A DNA stretch of 64,000 bases from an uncultured Alteromonadaceae bacterium (GCA_913056495.1 CAJXMO010000009.1:1-64000), one strand, 5' to 3'. Shown: positions 36,956 through 48,927, counted from the stretch's first letter. The notes: generated by a model from the sequence alone, not told the origin. Numbers and translations are program-made.

Positions 36956-37306
36956 CGCCGCCCCCCAGAGCGGCGCGGCAGGCAAAATCAGCCCGGCAAG
37001 ATTAAGTCCGGTTTCCATTCAAGAGCCCCTGTTTGAACCTACCATCGGGGCTCGCAACAATTACTTGTTTTATTGCGCTTCCCGTTATTTAAATAGCTAA
37101 TTAAATTTTAGCAAGTTATGCCCGGTTTGGGCGAGAGCCGAAGGTTGAATCCTTTGTAGTGAAGTAGGGAGGTTTAGCGCCGTGGGCGCGTAAGCCACCC
37201 ATTCAGATAAACCTTTATCCAGTGAGGTTACCCGGATCAATTTTATTTTATATTCACGCGAGCAAGCTGGTGCCTTTCAGTATGGTGTTTCATTGCCAGC
37301 TTGTAC
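36956..37306. other. Structured convergent intergenic region
   Basis: 351 bases between converging genes. Hairpins: CGCCGC/GCGGCG (36956-36975), GAGCCCC/GGGGCTC (37023-37053), GCGCC/GGCGC (37177-37189) nested in AGGTTTA/TAAACCT (37170-37214). These probably stop both transcripts, though none has a classical U-tract. No ORF is credible. Confidence 0.5.
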
Positions 37307-40300
37307 TTACTTGCGCATTATATTGTTATCAGGCGCTTTAAAGCTACTACCGCTCGCTGATTCAAGCAGTTTATCTTTGATTGCGTCAAACTGAGTTTGT
37401 GCGTCAGTAAAATCAAATGCTTCTATGGCTTTGCAAAGTTGGCTCAATTCGACCTGATGTGGTGAACCCTGATATAAATCAGCCAGTGATTCAATAATTT
37501 CCTGTGCATCAGTATCAAACGAGGCTATGGCTTCATCGAGCTTAGCAATTAATGTTTTCGCTTGTTCAGGATCAAAATTGATCTGGCCGGTTTTATCCTG
37601 TTGCCAGTTGGCCTGCGCGATTCCGCTGGTCACTTCATCCAGTTTGCTAATCAGGTCGTTGAATAAAGCATGATTGGGTTCAGCACCTTCGATAATTTGT
37701 GCTTCAACCGTTTTTGCCAGCTCGTGCAGTTCAAGCGCGCCAATATTACCGGATGTGCCTTTTAACGTATGTATCATGCGTTTAAGTTCGGTTTTATCCT
37801 GCTTTGCCATAACAAGGTCTAAATTCTGGGTAAAGGATTGATAAGTATCATAAAAACGTTTGACCAGATTGGTGAAAAGTTTGTGGTTGCCCTGACTGGT
37901 CAACAAACCTTGTTTGATATCAATGCCCGGCAAATCCGGGAGTTGAGCCGGTTCTTTGTTTGCCGGGTTGTCTGATGCTTCGACTTTGGGGTTGGCCGGT
38001 GTGACCCATTTAGCTATGGTAATAAACATCTGGTTGGCGTCTATCGGTTTTGCAATATGGTCGTTCATTCCGGCATCCAGCACTTTATCCCGATCACCCG
38101 CCATGGCATTGGCGGTCATTGCAATAATGGGAATTTCGCGGAATTGGGTCATTTCCCTAATTTTGCGGGTGGCTGTATAACCGTCCATCACCGGCATCTG
38201 GCAATCCATTAATATTCCGTCAAATGTCTGTTGCTGGATTTTCTCCAGTGCCTGCTGGCCATTCTCGGCGAGTTCAACCTCTATTTGATGCTGTGCCAGC
38301 AATTCGGTTGCCAGCTCCTGATTGAGCTCGTTATCTTCAACCAGTAATAAAAAGGCGCCGCGAATTTTATTAATTGCCTGTTTAGCTCGTTCATCGACTG
38401 AATCAGATGTTTTAACCTGAACCACCTCTTTACCCATAGCCAGCGAAATGCCATTGAGCATACTTGACGGAGTGACCGGTTTGGTTAAAAAGCCGCTGAT
38501 GGCAAGATCTTCAGAAGCACTGGTCACTTCTTCTTTGCCATACGCCGTGACCATAATAATTTTAGGTTTATGGGATAAAGCCATGTCGGACTGTATTTTG
38601 TGGGCGACTTCTATGCCATCCATTTTCGGCATTTTCCAATCCATAAGGACAAGTTCGAAAGGCTCACTGCTATCTGCGGCTTCGAGTTGTTCAATGGCCT
38701 GTTGACCAGAGGTGGCTTCAGATACTTTAAATTTAAACTGGGTGAGCATATTTTTAAAAATATCCCGAGCGGTCGCATTGTCATCAACAATGAGTACTTT
38801 AATCCCCATTAAGTCCGTTAAAGCTGGACGAGGTAGAGAGATGGCGCCTTTTTGGATTCCGACTTTAATGCTAAAGCTAAAGGTACTGCCTTTGTCCGGT
38901 TCACTGGAAACTGAGATATGACCGCCCATCAGATCTGTCAGTTTTTTACAAATAGTGAGTCCCAGCCCGGTACCACCGTATTTACGGGTGGTTGAACTAT
39001 CAGCCTGAGAGAATGACTGGAATAATTTGGCTTGTTGCTCAGACGTCATGCCGATACCCGTATCCCGAACGTCACATAATAAAAGCATTTCCTGCTGATT
39101 AAGGGGTTTAGCACTTAGTTTAATTAAGACTTCGCCACCGGTTTCGGTAAATTTAACTGCATTATTCCCCAAATTGACTAGGATCTGACCTAATCTAAGC
39201 GGATCACCGACTAATGCCAGCGGAATGTCAGGCTCCATATCATAATGCAACTCTATGCCTTTCTCTTCTGCTTTGAGACCCACCAGATTGGTTAAATCAT
39301 CCATTACGTCTTCCAGCCGGAACGGGACAGATTCAATATTAAGTTTACCGGCTTCAATTTTTGAAAAGTCGAGAATATCGTTGATAATACCCAGCAGTGC
39401 TTCAGCGCTGCGGTGAACTTTTTCAACATATCCTTTTTGCTTTTTATTGAGGTCGGTTTGTAATGCGAGGTGACTCATGCCAATGATTGCATTCATCGGG
39501 GTGCGTATTTCATGAGACATATTCGCCAGAAAATCAGATTTAGCCTGGTTGGCCGCATCGGCTGCTAGCTTTGATGCCTGCAGCATTTGCTCATGTTCTT
39601 TGTGCTCAGTGATATCTCTGGAGATGGCCAGCAGTCCGTTAATTTTTCCGTATGCAGATTTAAGCGGTATTTTTAATGTATCTAACAGTACCTGAGTCCC
39701 GTCAGGGTAGGTCACCCTGTTTTCATCCCTTTGGGTCTGGCCTGAGTTCATCACCTGAATATCGGTTTCGCGATAGTGTCTGGCCTCCTGTTCAGAGTAG
39801 ATATCAAAGTCTGAATGGCCAACAAAATTATCTTTGCTAATCCCGGTAAATGTTTCAAATGCGGTATTAATATCTATGTAAATGCCCTGACTGTCCTTGG
39901 CATAAATTAAATCTGGAATATTATTAAATAAGGTTTGCAGTAAGGCCTGCTTTTTTTCAATTTCGTCTTTGGCTGCCAGCAGGGCATTTTCAGCTTCACG
40001 TCGCTCGGTAATATCTCTGAGTGAGCTGGCAACAATAAGCCCTTCATCGGATTGGATCGGACTTAAGCTGATTTCAACCGGAACAACCTGTCCGTCTTTT
40101 TTAAGTGCTTCTAAACTTTGGTTGGCGCCCATTGCTCTGACGGTGGGTTGGTCCATGTACCGGTTTCTGTAATCTACATGGTGCTCGCGTAAATTTTTTG
40201 GTATTAAGGTTTCTACGCTTTTGCCAATAATTTCAGCTCTTTCGTAACCAAACAGCTTTTCTGCCTGGCGGTTAAAAATAATAATTTTTGCATTGGCATC

Positions 40301-42427
40301 GGTTACAACCATAGGGTCCGGGGCTGACTCGATTAACCCCAGCATTTGCTCTTGGCTTTTTTTAAGGTCAAGCGTTCTGGCTTCTACTTTATGCTCCAGT
40401 TCATCACGGGCTTTTAATAAAGAACGTTTTGTGCGTTCACTCAGCCAGGCGTTAATGGCCATTAAACCCAGTGATAAAAATAGGGTGACAGCTAGCACTG
40501 CGTAAGCAATATTTCGCGAGATAACATAAGATTCGAGCGCTTCCGTCTCGTCAATTTCGGTAATAAAGCCAATGCCTAAATTATCGTCCCATTCCCAGGC
40601 ACCCAATACAGAAATGCCTCGGTAGTCATGGTAACCGGACGCCTGAAAACCGTTTTCGCCAGCGGTAACCGAACGGGCTGCGTGCGTCAGTTCGGTGGCG
40701 GTTGAATGATTTGGCTGTGACCTGTCATGCAGGCGTATGTTTAAAATGCTCCCGGTTTGGTCAAGTTCTGCTACTTGATTGACCAAGTCCGCTTTAAAAC
40801 GGGTTTCGGAAAGCATATAACCGTTCCGGTTTACGACATAGGTTTCACCTGTTTCGCCCATGTGACCTTTATTCAAAATATCAGTAAACTCATGATATGG
40901 ATTGACCACACCTATGACGGCGGCAATAATTTCGTTTTTATAATCTCGAATCGGCGCTGCAAAATACATGAAAGGAATGGCTGAATCCGGATTTTTTGTC
41001 GGTTCAATAAAGGTGGTTTCTCCGGCAAAAACTTTGTTGTCTAATATGGTCTGGATATGCGCAAATGATGGCGTATTGTCAAAAACCGGGGTGCCATCTT
41101 TCAAAATCATATAAAGTTGCCAGTTATTGTCCCCACGGATAGCCTTATCTGAGCTGTCACTAAATCCTTTAAATTTGGCAATGTCCTGTGCATCGGTTAG
41201 ATGCGAGCGATAATTTTTAAACAGGGTCCGCAAATCAGATTCATTGGCAATGGTTGAAATAAGCTGTTTTTTATTTTTTATCCAATATAACAGCGCATGG
41301 CGGGTGGCATCCAGCACAGTCGAAACTGAATGCATGACCCTTTTTCGCACTACTTCTTCCTGATTATTGAGCGATTGCCAGGTAAAGGTAATGGTGATGA
41401 CCAGTAATGCGCCAAGCGCAATCATGGCAAAAAAACGGCTACCACCAGATTGAACCTGGTTAGACTTAATTGAGCTGTTTTTTCCCAAATACCAGGCCAG
41501 CAATAAAACAACAGCGGCCATGATTAAAGTGATACTTATCAGAAAAGAAAAAGGGATTAAATCCGGTTTGCTCAATGTATCCGGAGTATTGATTTCCTGA
41601 TACGCGCTGAGCCATTTTTCGCGGATCATATCCTTTTGTACTTGGGTAATTTGCGTTAGGGCGATATTTAAAATCTCAACCAGTTCAGGCATTTCTGAAT
41701 TAATGCCAAATACCAGTTCATATTCAAATGCCATTCTTTTATTGAGCTTTAAATTACTCAGCGATAACTTTTTAATTACAGTTTGTGCAGCGACTTCATT
41801 CACCAGAGCTGCATCTGAATCGCCATTAGCAACACTTTGCAGGGCTGCCTCGATTGATGGCACAGTCACATAACTTAAATTGGGATAGTTAGCTTGCATC
41901 CATTGGCCGTTGGCATAGCTCTCCACAATGGCAATTTCTAAGTTGCTTTTACTGCCTAGATGTTGCAATAACGCCGTTTGTTTTTGGGTAACCAATACAT
42001 TAGAAAAACGCAGGAAAGGGTGCGTATACAAAGTATTATGCTTGCTCTGGGTTTTATTTAAACCGGGCACAGCATCGACTTTGTGCTGTTTAAGCATATT
42101 AATGGCCTGAGTCCAGTTTTTTGCCGGAACATATTCAAAAGTAACCGGGAGCTCTTGCTCAAGCATGCTTAGGTAGTCTGCGATAATGCCGCTGTATTTG
42201 CCATTATCATCGATAAATTCAAACGGATACCATACGGGATCACCGGTGATACGAATGACATCATGGTTTGCCAGCCACTTCACTTGCTCTAACGTTAGGT
42301 CTAGCGTTTGGGCAGATTTTAGTTGGCTGGATTGAGCGAATTGTTGCGCCTTAGTAGGCAAACTGATGAAGAGCACAAAAATAAATATCAAGTAATGGGC
42401 AGCAGAGCGGCAAGCGGCTAACTTCAT
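37307..42427 (-). CDS. Hybrid sensor histidine kinase with SBP, Cache, PAS, two REC and HPt domains
   Basis: 1706 aa. Signal peptide (1-27), SBP_bac_3-like periplasmic binding domain (about 45-280), TM (about 292-314 and 331-350), double-Cache-like sensor (about 360-630), TM (about 638-661), two PAS domains (about 692-810 and 828-940), HisKA with His972 ([11 protein letters not shown]), HATPase ([19 protein letters not shown]), receiver 1 (Asp1263), receiver 2 (Asp1408) and HPt with His1553 ([11 protein letters not shown]). A full internal phosphorelay with two separate periplasmic inputs. Its start overlaps the upstream binding-protein stop by four bases. The output is probably the HD-GYP regulator upstream. 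Confidence 0.94.
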   Translation of the reverse strand: MKLAACRSAAHYLIFIFVLFISLPTKAQQFAQSSQLKSAQTLDLTLEQVKWLANHDVIRITGDPVWYPFEFIDDNGKYSGIIADYLSMLEQELPVTFEYVPAKNWTQAINMLKQHKVDAVPGLNKTQSKHNTLYTHPFLRFSNVLVTQKQTALLQHLGSKSNLEIAIVESYANGQWMQANYPNLSYVTVPSIEAALQSVANGDSDAALVNEVAAQTVIKKLSLSNLKLNKRMAFEYELVFGINSEMPELVEILNIALTQITQVQKDMIREKWLSAYQEINTPDTLSKPDLIPFSFLISITLIMAAVVLLLAWYLGKNSSIKSNQVQSGGSRFFAMIALGALLVITITFTWQSLNNQEEVVRKRVMHSVSTVLDATRHALLYWIKNKKQLISTIANESDLRTLFKNYRSHLTDAQDIAKFKGFSDSSDKAIRGDNNWQLYMILKDGTPVFDNTPSFAHIQTILDNKVFAGETTFIEPTKNPDSAIPFMYFAAPIRDYKNEIIAAVIGVVNPYHEFTDILNKGHMGETGETYVVNRNGYMLSETRFKADLVNQVAELDQTGSILNIRLHDRSQPNHSTATELTHAARSVTAGENGFQASGYHDYRGISVLGAWEWDDNLGIGFITEIDETEALESYVISRNIAYAVLAVTLFLSLGLMAINAWLSERTKRSLLKARDELEHKVEARTLDLKKSQEQMLGLIESAPDPMVVTDANAKIIIFNRQAEKLFGYERAEIIGKSVETLIPKNLREHHVDYRNRYMDQPTVRAMGANQSLEALKKDGQVVPVEISLSPIQSDEGLIVASSLRDITERREAENALLAAKDEIEKKQALLQTLFNNIPDLIYAKDSQGIYIDINTAFETFTGISKDNFVGHSDFDIYSEQEARHYRETDIQVMNSGQTQRDENRVTYPDGTQVLLDTLKIPLKSAYGKINGLLAISRDITEHKEHEQMLQASKLAADAANQAKSDFLANMSHEIRTPMNAIIGMSHLALQTDLNKKQKGYVEKVHRSAEALLGIINDILDFSKIEAGKLNIESVPFRLEDVMDDLTNLVGLKAEEKGIELHYDMEPDIPLALVGDPLRLGQILVNLGNNAVKFTETGGEVLIKLSAKPLNQQEMLLLCDVRDTGIGMTSEQQAKLFQSFSQADSSTTRKYGGTGLGLTICKKLTDLMGGHISVSSEPDKGSTFSFSIKVGIQKGAISLPRPALTDLMGIKVLIVDDNATARDIFKNMLTQFKFKVSEATSGQQAIEQLEAADSSEPFELVLMDWKMPKMDGIEVAHKIQSDMALSHKPKIIMVTAYGKEEVTSASEDLAISGFLTKPVTPSSMLNGISLAMGKEVVQVKTSDSVDERAKQAINKIRGAFLLLVEDNELNQELATELLAQHQIEVELAENGQQALEKIQQQTFDGILMDCQMPVMDGYTATRKIREMTQFREIPIIAMTANAMAGDRDKVLDAGMNDHIAKPIDANQMFITIAKWVTPANPKVEASDNPANKEPAQLPDLPGIDIKQGLLTSQGNHKLFTNLVKRFYDTYQSFTQNLDLVMAKQDKTELKRMIHTLKGTSGNIGALELHELAKTVEAQIIEGAEPNHALFNDLISKLDEVTSGIAQANWQQDKTGQINFDPEQAKTLIAKLDEAIASFDTDAQEIIESLADLYQGSPHQVELSQLCKAIEAFDFTDAQTQFDAIKDKLLESASGSSFKAPDNNIMRK

Positions 42428-43236
42428 TGTGCTGGCTCCTGTTGTATTGCAGGCTCAAATTGGTATTTTAAACGCAGTTGGCGATACTTTTTTGAACTTA
42501 AAAATACATCCAATGCTTGATTGAGCGACTGGATCAGGTTTTGACTGTTCTGGTAACGGTGGCTGACCGCTATTTTTACCGGTAGTGCATAAACACTGGG
42601 TTCAATGATTTTAAACGCCCGGCTTAGTTTGAGTTCACTCGCCTGTTGTAAAAATGAGGCTTTGTTATTAATTATGATGTCATATTGACCTGCTAATAAC
42701 TCTACCAGTTGATTTCTCGGACTGTTGGTGAGGACTTTGTTGAGAAAGTCCGCATTGTCAAATTCGGGTCCATAGGTCCAGCCAAAGATAATACCGATTC
42801 TAAAGTCTTTTAACCGGCTCAGCTCACCGTTGTAGGCTAGCTGTGTGTTTGACCGTACAATTAAATCCTGGGTCTCGTAAATATGTGGCTGGTTTGTAAA
42901 GTGGGCAATTTTTTTACGTGATCGTGTTTCAGTCAGGTTAACGACCACATCGGCTTCACCCTCTTCCATTTTTTTTAATACTTCCTCCATGGTTTCGTAC
43001 TGCTGATTAATCAGGGTGTAGCCTAGCCCCTCCAATAAATGTGAAGCGAGTTCATACGAGATACCTGCGTAGCCGTTTTCAGTTTTAAAGTAAAAAGGCG
43101 CATAGTCATCAGCCATGGCGATTCTTATAACTTTTTCCTGCTCAGCCCTGGCTGAAAATGTCAGTAAAACCATACTGAAAATGAGCCATAAAAAACTAAA
43201 GCTCATATCGGGTATTATTGTTTGTATTCTGTTCAT
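42424..43236 (-). CDS. Periplasmic solute-binding-like sensor protein (SBP_bac_3)
   Basis: 270 aa. Signal peptide to about residue 31 (FSARA), then one family-3 binding domain ([65 protein letters not shown]). No transporter genes are nearby. Because it overlaps the hybrid kinase by four bases (ATGA), it most likely supplies a ligand signal to that kinase, whose own N-terminus has the same fold. Candidate ligands are amino acids or similar polar solutes. Confidence 0.88.
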   Translation of the reverse strand: MNRIQTIIPDMSFSFLWLIFSMVLLTFSARAEQEKVIRIAMADDYAPFYFKTENGYAGISYELASHLLEGLGYTLINQQYETMEEVLKKMEEGEADVVVNLTETRSRKKIAHFTNQPHIYETQDLIVRSNTQLAYNGELSRLKDFRIGIIFGWTYGPEFDNADFLNKVLTNSPRNQLVELLAGQYDIIINNKASFLQQASELKLSRAFKIIEPSVYALPVKIAVSHRYQNSQNLIQSLNQALDVFLSSKKYRQLRLKYQFEPAIQQEPAQ

Positions 43237-43275
43237 CAGTTTTCGCCTGCTATAAATGAGACATATTGTCTGGCA

Positions 43276-44322
43276 TTAATGCTGATTTTCTTCAAACTGA
43301 TCGGTGAATTTCTGTTGGATTTCCCGCACTTTCGGAATACAGGCGATAAAAATAGGCACCAGCTCAGGATCAAAATGTTTGCCTGCTTCTTCTTCCAACA
43401 AACTAATTGCACGTTCTTCAGTCCAGGCTTTTTTATAGGGGCGCTCACTGGTTAATGCATCAAATACATCGGCGATGGCAACAATTCGGCCGGAAAGCGG
43501 AATTTCTGTTCCTTTCAAGCCATTTGGGTAGCCGCTGCCATCCCATTTTTCATGATGGGTAATCGCAACTTCTCGCGCTAAGTTGAGCAGAGGAGAGTCG
43601 TGCTCTCCTAAAATATCAGCACCATATTCGGCATGCTTTTTCATAATCTCCCACTCTTGCGGGTCCAGTTTTCCGGGTTTAAGCAGAACCCGATCCGGGA
43701 TACCGATTTTACCTATGTCATGCATGGGCGCGGCGTTAAATAAAAGCTCGCACCAGTCCTCGGGTTGGTTCATGGCTTCTGCAATAAAGCGGGCAAACCA
43801 GCTCATTCTAATAACATGCATACCGGTTTCATTGTCTTTAAATTCAGCCGCTTTACCCAGTTTTTGTATAATTTCTATGCGGGAATCATTAAGCTCTTTC
43901 GTTCTTTGCTGAACCAGTTCTTCAAGGTGCCTTGCCTGATTGTAAATCGCTAATTGTGAGCGCACGCGCGCCTTTACTAAGGGAGGGCTTATGGGCTTAG
44001 TAATATAGTCTACTGCGCCCAGCTCAAAGCCATGTTGCTCATCTTCGACGGCAGTTTTTGCGGTTACAAAAATAATTGGAATATGCGAGGTGAGTGGATC
44101 AGCTTTAAGTGCTTTGCAAACCTGATAACCGTCAATATTTGGCATCATTACATCGAGTAAAATTAAGTCAGGTTTATCTTTGCCTTTTGCAATTTGAATG
44201 GCAATTTCACCGTTTAACGCCGCTTTCACTTTATAATCCTGTTTTAACAGGCCGGTTAATATTGCAATATTCTCCGGTGTATCATCGACAACCAGAATCG
44301 TTGCCCTGGATAATGCTGTCAT
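43276..44322 (-). CDS. Response regulator with HD-GYP phosphodiesterase domain
   Basis: 348 aa. A receiver domain (1-125; Asp57 in LILLDVMMPNIDG) is joined by a helical linker to an HD-GYP domain (about 150-345; HD at 201-202 in MHDIGKIGIPD, HHEKWDGSGYPNG at 256-268). This should hydrolyse cyclic di-GMP when phosphorylated. It is the first gene of a three-gene minus-strand operon with the binding protein and kinase (39-base gap), which makes a complete sensor-to-c-di-GMP circuit. Confidence 0.93.
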   Translation of the reverse strand: MTALSRATILVVDDTPENIAILTGLLKQDYKVKAALNGEIAIQIAKGKDKPDLILLDVMMPNIDGYQVCKALKADPLTSHIPIIFVTAKTAVEDEQHGFELGAVDYITKPISPPLVKARVRSQLAIYNQARHLEELVQQRTKELNDSRIEIIQKLGKAAEFKDNETGMHVIRMSWFARFIAEAMNQPEDWCELLFNAAPMHDIGKIGIPDRVLLKPGKLDPQEWEIMKKHAEYGADILGEHDSPLLNLAREVAITHHEKWDGSGYPNGLKGTEIPLSGRIVAIADVFDALTSERPYKKAWTEERAISLLEEEAGKHFDPELVPIFIACIPKVREIQQKFTDQFEENQH

Positions 44323-44510
44323 ACCTACTCCCTTAAGATGCGACTGTCATTTACGCAAAACAAATGTTAAACGTCACAGATATAATATAAATACTTTAGT
44401 CGAAGCGCGCACTAAAACACAATGCTTAAAATAAAAGAATGAAGTAAAGTTTTGGCAGGTGGCGATATGGTGGAGAGTTTTGTGTTTTAGTTTAGCCCGG
44501 CAAACGGGTG

Positions 44511-44539
44511 TTAACAGAGGTCGGATTGACCTCTGTTAA
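44511..44539. terminator. Perfect 12-bp hairpin downstream of the isomerase operon
   Basis: TTAACAGAGGTC (44511-44522), loop GGATT, GACCTCTGTTAA (44528-44539). It lies 29 bases past the stop of the isomerase-like gene, which reads toward it. The minus strand lacks a clean U-tract, so it may act as an mRNA end or barrier against the divergent operon. Confidence 0.6.
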
Positions 44540-44567
44540 CCGGGCAAAAAGGCTTGTGTCGGTTGAA

Positions 44568-45482
44568 TCAGAGCGTATTAATAAACTTTTCTAATCCGGC
44601 TTTTGAAGCCTCAATGGACTGCATTGGTGTAAAGCCTTCGGGGTATTCTTCTTGCTCAATCACAAGCCATTGAGTACCACCATATAAAATATCGGTTTTA
44701 ACCAGTTCTGCCCAATCAAAATTGTCCTGGCCTATAATCACATTTTCAGCGTTATTTTCCGGTGACCGAATTTTGATATGGGTACTCATAGTCCGATTTG
44801 GATAAGCTTTTACATAATGAAGCGGATCTTTTCCGGCAAAATTTACCCAGCCCACATCCATTTGTAAGACCATATTTTCAGGCGTATTTTGTGCAATATA
44901 ATCCCAAAACGTTGAATCATTAAAATCGCCAAATTCTTGTGCATGATTATGATAGCCAAAATAAATATCTTCCTGACTGAGTTTTTGAGTTAACTCTGTT
45001 AACTCAGTCGTTAGTTCGTCAATTTTTTCCGGATCCCAAGCGCGTCCATCAATCGGGATAATAAATAGATTTACGCCAACTTCTGTTAAAAAATCTATTG
45101 TGTTTTGATAGTTATCACCTTGAAGCTGATTGATAGGCACATGGGCTCCACTTGGCTTTAGGTCCAGCGATGCTAAAAATTGTTTTAAACCCTGAGGATC
45201 ATTTTTATACGGGCCAAATTCACCGGCAAACTCAACGCCTTTAAATCCCATTTGGGCTATTTTGCTGAGTGTGCCTTTAAAGTCACTTTTGACTGAGTCT
45301 TTGACTGACCAGAGTTGAACGCTGATAGGGGGTACTTTTTCAGCAAATTCGGATACTTTTTGAGTGCTTGCTTCAGTTGCAGCTGGTTTTGCCGGAGCAG
45401 GCTGACTGGTTTCTGTTGGCTGACACGCGAGCATGCCTGATGTCATGCACAAAGCGGCTGCTATTTGAGTTAAACGGTTCAT
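44568..45482 (-). CDS. Sugar phosphate isomerase/epimerase-like lipoprotein
   Basis: 304 aa. Lipoprotein signal (lipobox MLAC, Cys20) and an Ala/Pro/Thr-rich linker (about 21-45), then an AP-endonuclease-2-type TIM barrel (PISVQLWSVKDSVKSDFKGTLSKIAQMGFKGVEFAG; GYHNHAQEFGDF; LQMDVGWVNFAG; HIKIRSPEN; EQEEY), with the usual metal-binding His/Glu/Asp residues. A membrane-anchored isomerase of this fold is often paired with PVC-type dehydrogenases. It lies 52 bases downstream of the dehydrogenase gene, in one operon. Substrate unknown, presumably a sugar or its oxidation product. Confidence 0.88.
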   Translation of the reverse strand: MNRLTQIAAALCMTSGMLACQPTETSQPAPAKPAATEASTQKVSEFAEKVPPISVQLWSVKDSVKSDFKGTLSKIAQMGFKGVEFAGEFGPYKNDPQGLKQFLASLDLKPSGAHVPINQLQGDNYQNTIDFLTEVGVNLFIIPIDGRAWDPEKIDELTTELTELTQKLSQEDIYFGYHNHAQEFGDFNDSTFWDYIAQNTPENMVLQMDVGWVNFAGKDPLHYVKAYPNRTMSTHIKIRSPENNAENVIIGQDNFDWAELVKTDILYGGTQWLVIEQEEYPEGFTPMQSIEASKAGLEKFINTL

Positions 45483-45534
45483 GAGTATTCCTTTTTAAGG
45501 TTAATGCTTGTGTTTAATAATTGTAGCTGGCGGT

Positions 45535-48500
45535 TTAGTGACCACCCGTTCGTTTTTCTTTTGTTAGTGTTTTCAAATAGGCGACAAGATCTCGAATCTG
45601 ATGCTTATTTAAAATATATCCCATTGGCGGCATACCGGACATGGGACGGGCAATATCTTTAATATCTGATTTTAAATATTCAGTTTTTAGATTTTTATCA
45701 TTTTCTAAAGTCACTGCACTTTCGTTTTCTGAAACAAAATTCCCTGTTACTTGTTCACCTGTCTTTAACGTTAGCGTAAAGCGACCAAAATAAGGTGCAA
45801 TGGCTGCACTGGGTTCAATCAATGCCTGTAAAATATAATCCGCCTGGTATCTTGTTGCCAATCCGGTTAAATCCGGACCAACTCTGGACTGGCCTTGGCC
45901 ATTAACTCTGTGACACCGCATACACTGAGCTGCACCGCCGCCAAAAAATAAGGCTTTACCGGCTTCAATATCGCCACCTTCCAGTGTGCTGGCATATTGC
46001 GTCATTAAGTCTTGTCCACTGAGTTGTTGGTTATACATTTGATATAAATTTTGAATCTGATTATTTGAGCTGGTTTTAGCTGCATCCAATAATTCCAGTA
46101 TGAGCCCGGTTGGGAGCTGTTTCGCTAATAGCTTTTGCATATAATCAATGATTAATTTATCGGTCTTACTATTATTAAACTCTGTTAAAAAACTTAAACC
46201 CACTTTTTTGTGTGTTAGTGAATCGCCTTTTAAATAAGATTCCACCAAAGTTAAGCCTTGGACTTGACTGACATCAAAGATGTTGGCCAAGCCGGCTTTC
46301 ACTATCTTTGGTTTGGATTCTTGTGTGATTGAGACGCTTAAATCGAATAATTCAGAGTTATTCTGAGCTTTTAAACTACTCAGTGATTGCAGACGAATTT
46401 CACTACTGGCCGCTTGGTTTTGCACTATCGCTATCAGCGTTTTTGCAGGGATTTTGTAGTCATATTGCTCTGCCAGTCGCATCGCCTGAACAGAAGCCTG
46501 CCCGGTTGCTGAGTTTAAAATATTAGCCAGTTGTGCGGTAATTTCCGATTTAATATCGGCTCTGTTTAAGTTGGCCTGAGTTGGTAACCCGGTAATAGTG
46601 TCAATTGGATGTACTTCATTCCAGGCTTCCAGTGCAGCAAGTGCTTCACTGACTAAACGCTCCGGCAATAACTCGCTGGATGCATATTCAATCAGTCTTT
46701 TGGCACTGGCTATGTCGCCCTGATTATAGTTCGCATTAATTAATCTGTGATGGATATAAGCCTGTGGCTCGCTTGTCGCTGGTAAATTGGCTGACAGTTT
46801 TTGTGCAAGTTCAGGTCGGACTTCAACGACTTGTTTATCACTGATCGCGATAACGGCTTCATTAAAGATTGCTGGGTTAGGATCATTTAGAAAATAGCTA
46901 ATATCCTTATCTTTAAGCATTCTCAACGCTAATAAAACGGCTAAACGAATACTGTCAGATTCTGACTTTTTATACTCGATCCAGTGTTTTTTATTTATGC
47001 CTTTTAAGCCCATCACTAAGCTATGTCTAAGCCATAAGTCTTTATCCTGAACGGCTTTTAGCGATTCGATTATATGTGGCACTGAAGCTTTATCACCAAT
47101 GCGTCCAAGCCCCAGGGCCGCATACATTCTGACTTGCGGGCTTGAATCTGACAGTGCAGCAATAAGTGCAGGATTAGCCGGGGTAAACCGGTTGTCACCT
47201 AATACTCTAGCGGTCTGGATCCTGATTTGTTCGGTTTTATCCTGTAATAAAGGCAAGAGTGATTTTAGCGACTGACGGCCGATATCTTTTTGATGCGCAA
47301 GCTGACCTATACCCCAAATACTGTGAATGCGAGCGAACAGGTTTTGCTCTTCGTTAAAAGCGATTTGTTTAAACAAGGTATAAGCTGGCAATCCTCTTCT
47401 TGCCAATTCAAACTGAGCACGTTGACGGATGTGCTGATGGTCAGTCGCTAATAGTTCAGTCAATACCTGATTCGACTTTTGCTTAAAATCACTGGTTAAA
47501 ATTTGCTGATACGCTTTTGTCTGTTGTTGATAGGCTGGCGACGGATTTTTTAAATCTACGGCATAGATAGTGCCTTCATTTTTAGAAGACCAGCCACTGT
47601 AATTAAATTCAGACATATAAAGGCGGCCATCAGGTCCAAAATCGACGTCTGTGGCATTAAAACCTGAAATTGTTTTCACAATTTCGGTTGTTAAGAAAGA
47701 AGCACCGTTAGGTTGCGTTTTAAATGTGCTGATACGTGAACCGTCTGCATTGCCGCCATAAAGGGCAACAAAAAAACTGTTTCGCCAGTCTTCACCCAAA
47801 TAATTGCTAGGGTTGTAAGCAAAACCGGAAGGACCTGTATAAAGTTCCCCAATTCCGGGCAACATAAAGGCGGGTTGAGCTGGATTTCGCGGACGCGACA
47901 TATCATTTACTAACCAAGAGACAGGTACGTCAGTATCATTGGTGTATTTGTATGAGCGCAAATCCAGTTTGCCACTAAAACTCATCAGAGTTTGATGGCC
48001 TGCGTGCCAGCCCGAGTCACCGCCTTCAATTAAATGATTAATGCGTTCAATATCACTTTTATCACCATCATTATCTGCAGTGAAGAGGTTCCCGTATTCA
48101 TCAAATACCAGTTCTTGTGGATTTCGAAGCCCGGTATAAAATAATTCCATTTCACTGCCATCCGGGTTAGCTCTGAAAACGGCCCCTAAATTCGGGCCAA
48201 AAAAATGTTTTCCTTCTTTGGTTTTGACATCATACCCGCGATCGCCCAGTGACCAGTACAGTTTACCATCGGGTCCCCAGGTCAGGCCGTGCATATCATG
48301 ACCCATAAAACTAACGCGTGTACCAAAACCGGTAAACATAGCTTCGCGTTTTTCGGCCACGCCATCCTGATTATTGTCTTCTAATACCCATAAATTGGGG
48401 ATATTAGTATAATAAACTTTACCCTCTCGCTCGATTACATCTGCACCTAAACCATCCAGTGTATCGTTAAAACCCGTTGCGAATATCTGGCTGGTGTCAG

Positions 48501-48927
48501 CGACGCCATCATTATTTGAATCTTGAATTAATCGAATTTGATCACTGCCTTTTTTGTAATAGCTCATTGGCACACGCTCTGCGTGATTTTGATACATGGC
48601 AATTCGGTCAGCCAGTGTTTCGATTTGAATGTCTTCAATGGTCATATCGACCGGGTAGCCACGAATATCATCAACACCTTTACCGATACGGTCTATTTCA
48701 GCCATGAACATCCGGCCTTTTGAATCGAAATTAAAATAACCCGGATTTTGTGTCAGAGTTTGATTCGCCCATACGGAAACTTCCATCGTATCAGGGAGCT
48801 GAATGTTTTTAGCGCGTTGCGAAGCCGCTTTTTGGATGTCATCCAGGCTGGGTGTCTCAGCATAGCCATTATAGGTAATTGCAAGAGTAATAAGCGTTAA
48901 TCGATTGAACAGAGCGGTACAGCGCAT
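45535..48927 (-). CDS. PVC-type membrane-bound/secreted dehydrogenase with HEAT repeats and cytochrome c
   Basis: 1130 aa. Signal peptide (1-23). The N-terminal six-bladed propeller domain (about 40-470) of the PQQ/NHL-like type carries FNDTLDGLGADVIEREGKVYYTNIPNLWVLEDNNQDG and GLTWGPDGKLYWSLGDRG. A middle HEAT-repeat region follows (about 480-940; QIRIQTARVLGDNRF, QVRMYAALGLGRIGD). A C-terminal cytochrome c domain has haem motif CMRCH (about 995) and Met ligand candidates in PMSGMPPMG. Proteins of this build oxidise sugars or alcohols in the periplasm and pass electrons to cytochrome c. Confidence 0.9.
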   Translation of the reverse strand: MRCTALFNRLTLITLAITYNGYAETPSLDDIQKAASQRAKNIQLPDTMEVSVWANQTLTQNPGYFNFDSKGRMFMAEIDRIGKGVDDIRGYPVDMTIEDIQIETLADRIAMYQNHAERVPMSYYKKGSDQIRLIQDSNNDGVADTSQIFATGFNDTLDGLGADVIEREGKVYYTNIPNLWVLEDNNQDGVAEKREAMFTGFGTRVSFMGHDMHGLTWGPDGKLYWSLGDRGYDVKTKEGKHFFGPNLGAVFRANPDGSEMELFYTGLRNPQELVFDEYGNLFTADNDGDKSDIERINHLIEGGDSGWHAGHQTLMSFSGKLDLRSYKYTNDTDVPVSWLVNDMSRPRNPAQPAFMLPGIGELYTGPSGFAYNPSNYLGEDWRNSFFVALYGGNADGSRISTFKTQPNGASFLTTEIVKTISGFNATDVDFGPDGRLYMSEFNYSGWSSKNEGTIYAVDLKNPSPAYQQQTKAYQQILTSDFKQKSNQVLTELLATDHQHIRQRAQFELARRGLPAYTLFKQIAFNEEQNLFARIHSIWGIGQLAHQKDIGRQSLKSLLPLLQDKTEQIRIQTARVLGDNRFTPANPALIAALSDSSPQVRMYAALGLGRIGDKASVPHIIESLKAVQDKDLWLRHSLVMGLKGINKKHWIEYKKSESDSIRLAVLLALRMLKDKDISYFLNDPNPAIFNEAVIAISDKQVVEVRPELAQKLSANLPATSEPQAYIHHRLINANYNQGDIASAKRLIEYASSELLPERLVSEALAALEAWNEVHPIDTITGLPTQANLNRADIKSEITAQLANILNSATGQASVQAMRLAEQYDYKIPAKTLIAIVQNQAASSEIRLQSLSSLKAQNNSELFDLSVSITQESKPKIVKAGLANIFDVSQVQGLTLVESYLKGDSLTHKKVGLSFLTEFNNSKTDKLIIDYMQKLLAKQLPTGLILELLDAAKTSSNNQIQNLYQMYNQQLSGQDLMTQYASTLEGGDIEAGKALFFGGGAAQCMRCHRVNGQGQSRVGPDLTGLATRYQADYILQALIEPSAAIAPYFGRFTLTLKTGEQVTGNFVSENESAVTLENDKNLKTEYLKSDIKDIARPMSGMPPMGYILNKHQIRDLVAYLKTLTKEKRTGGH

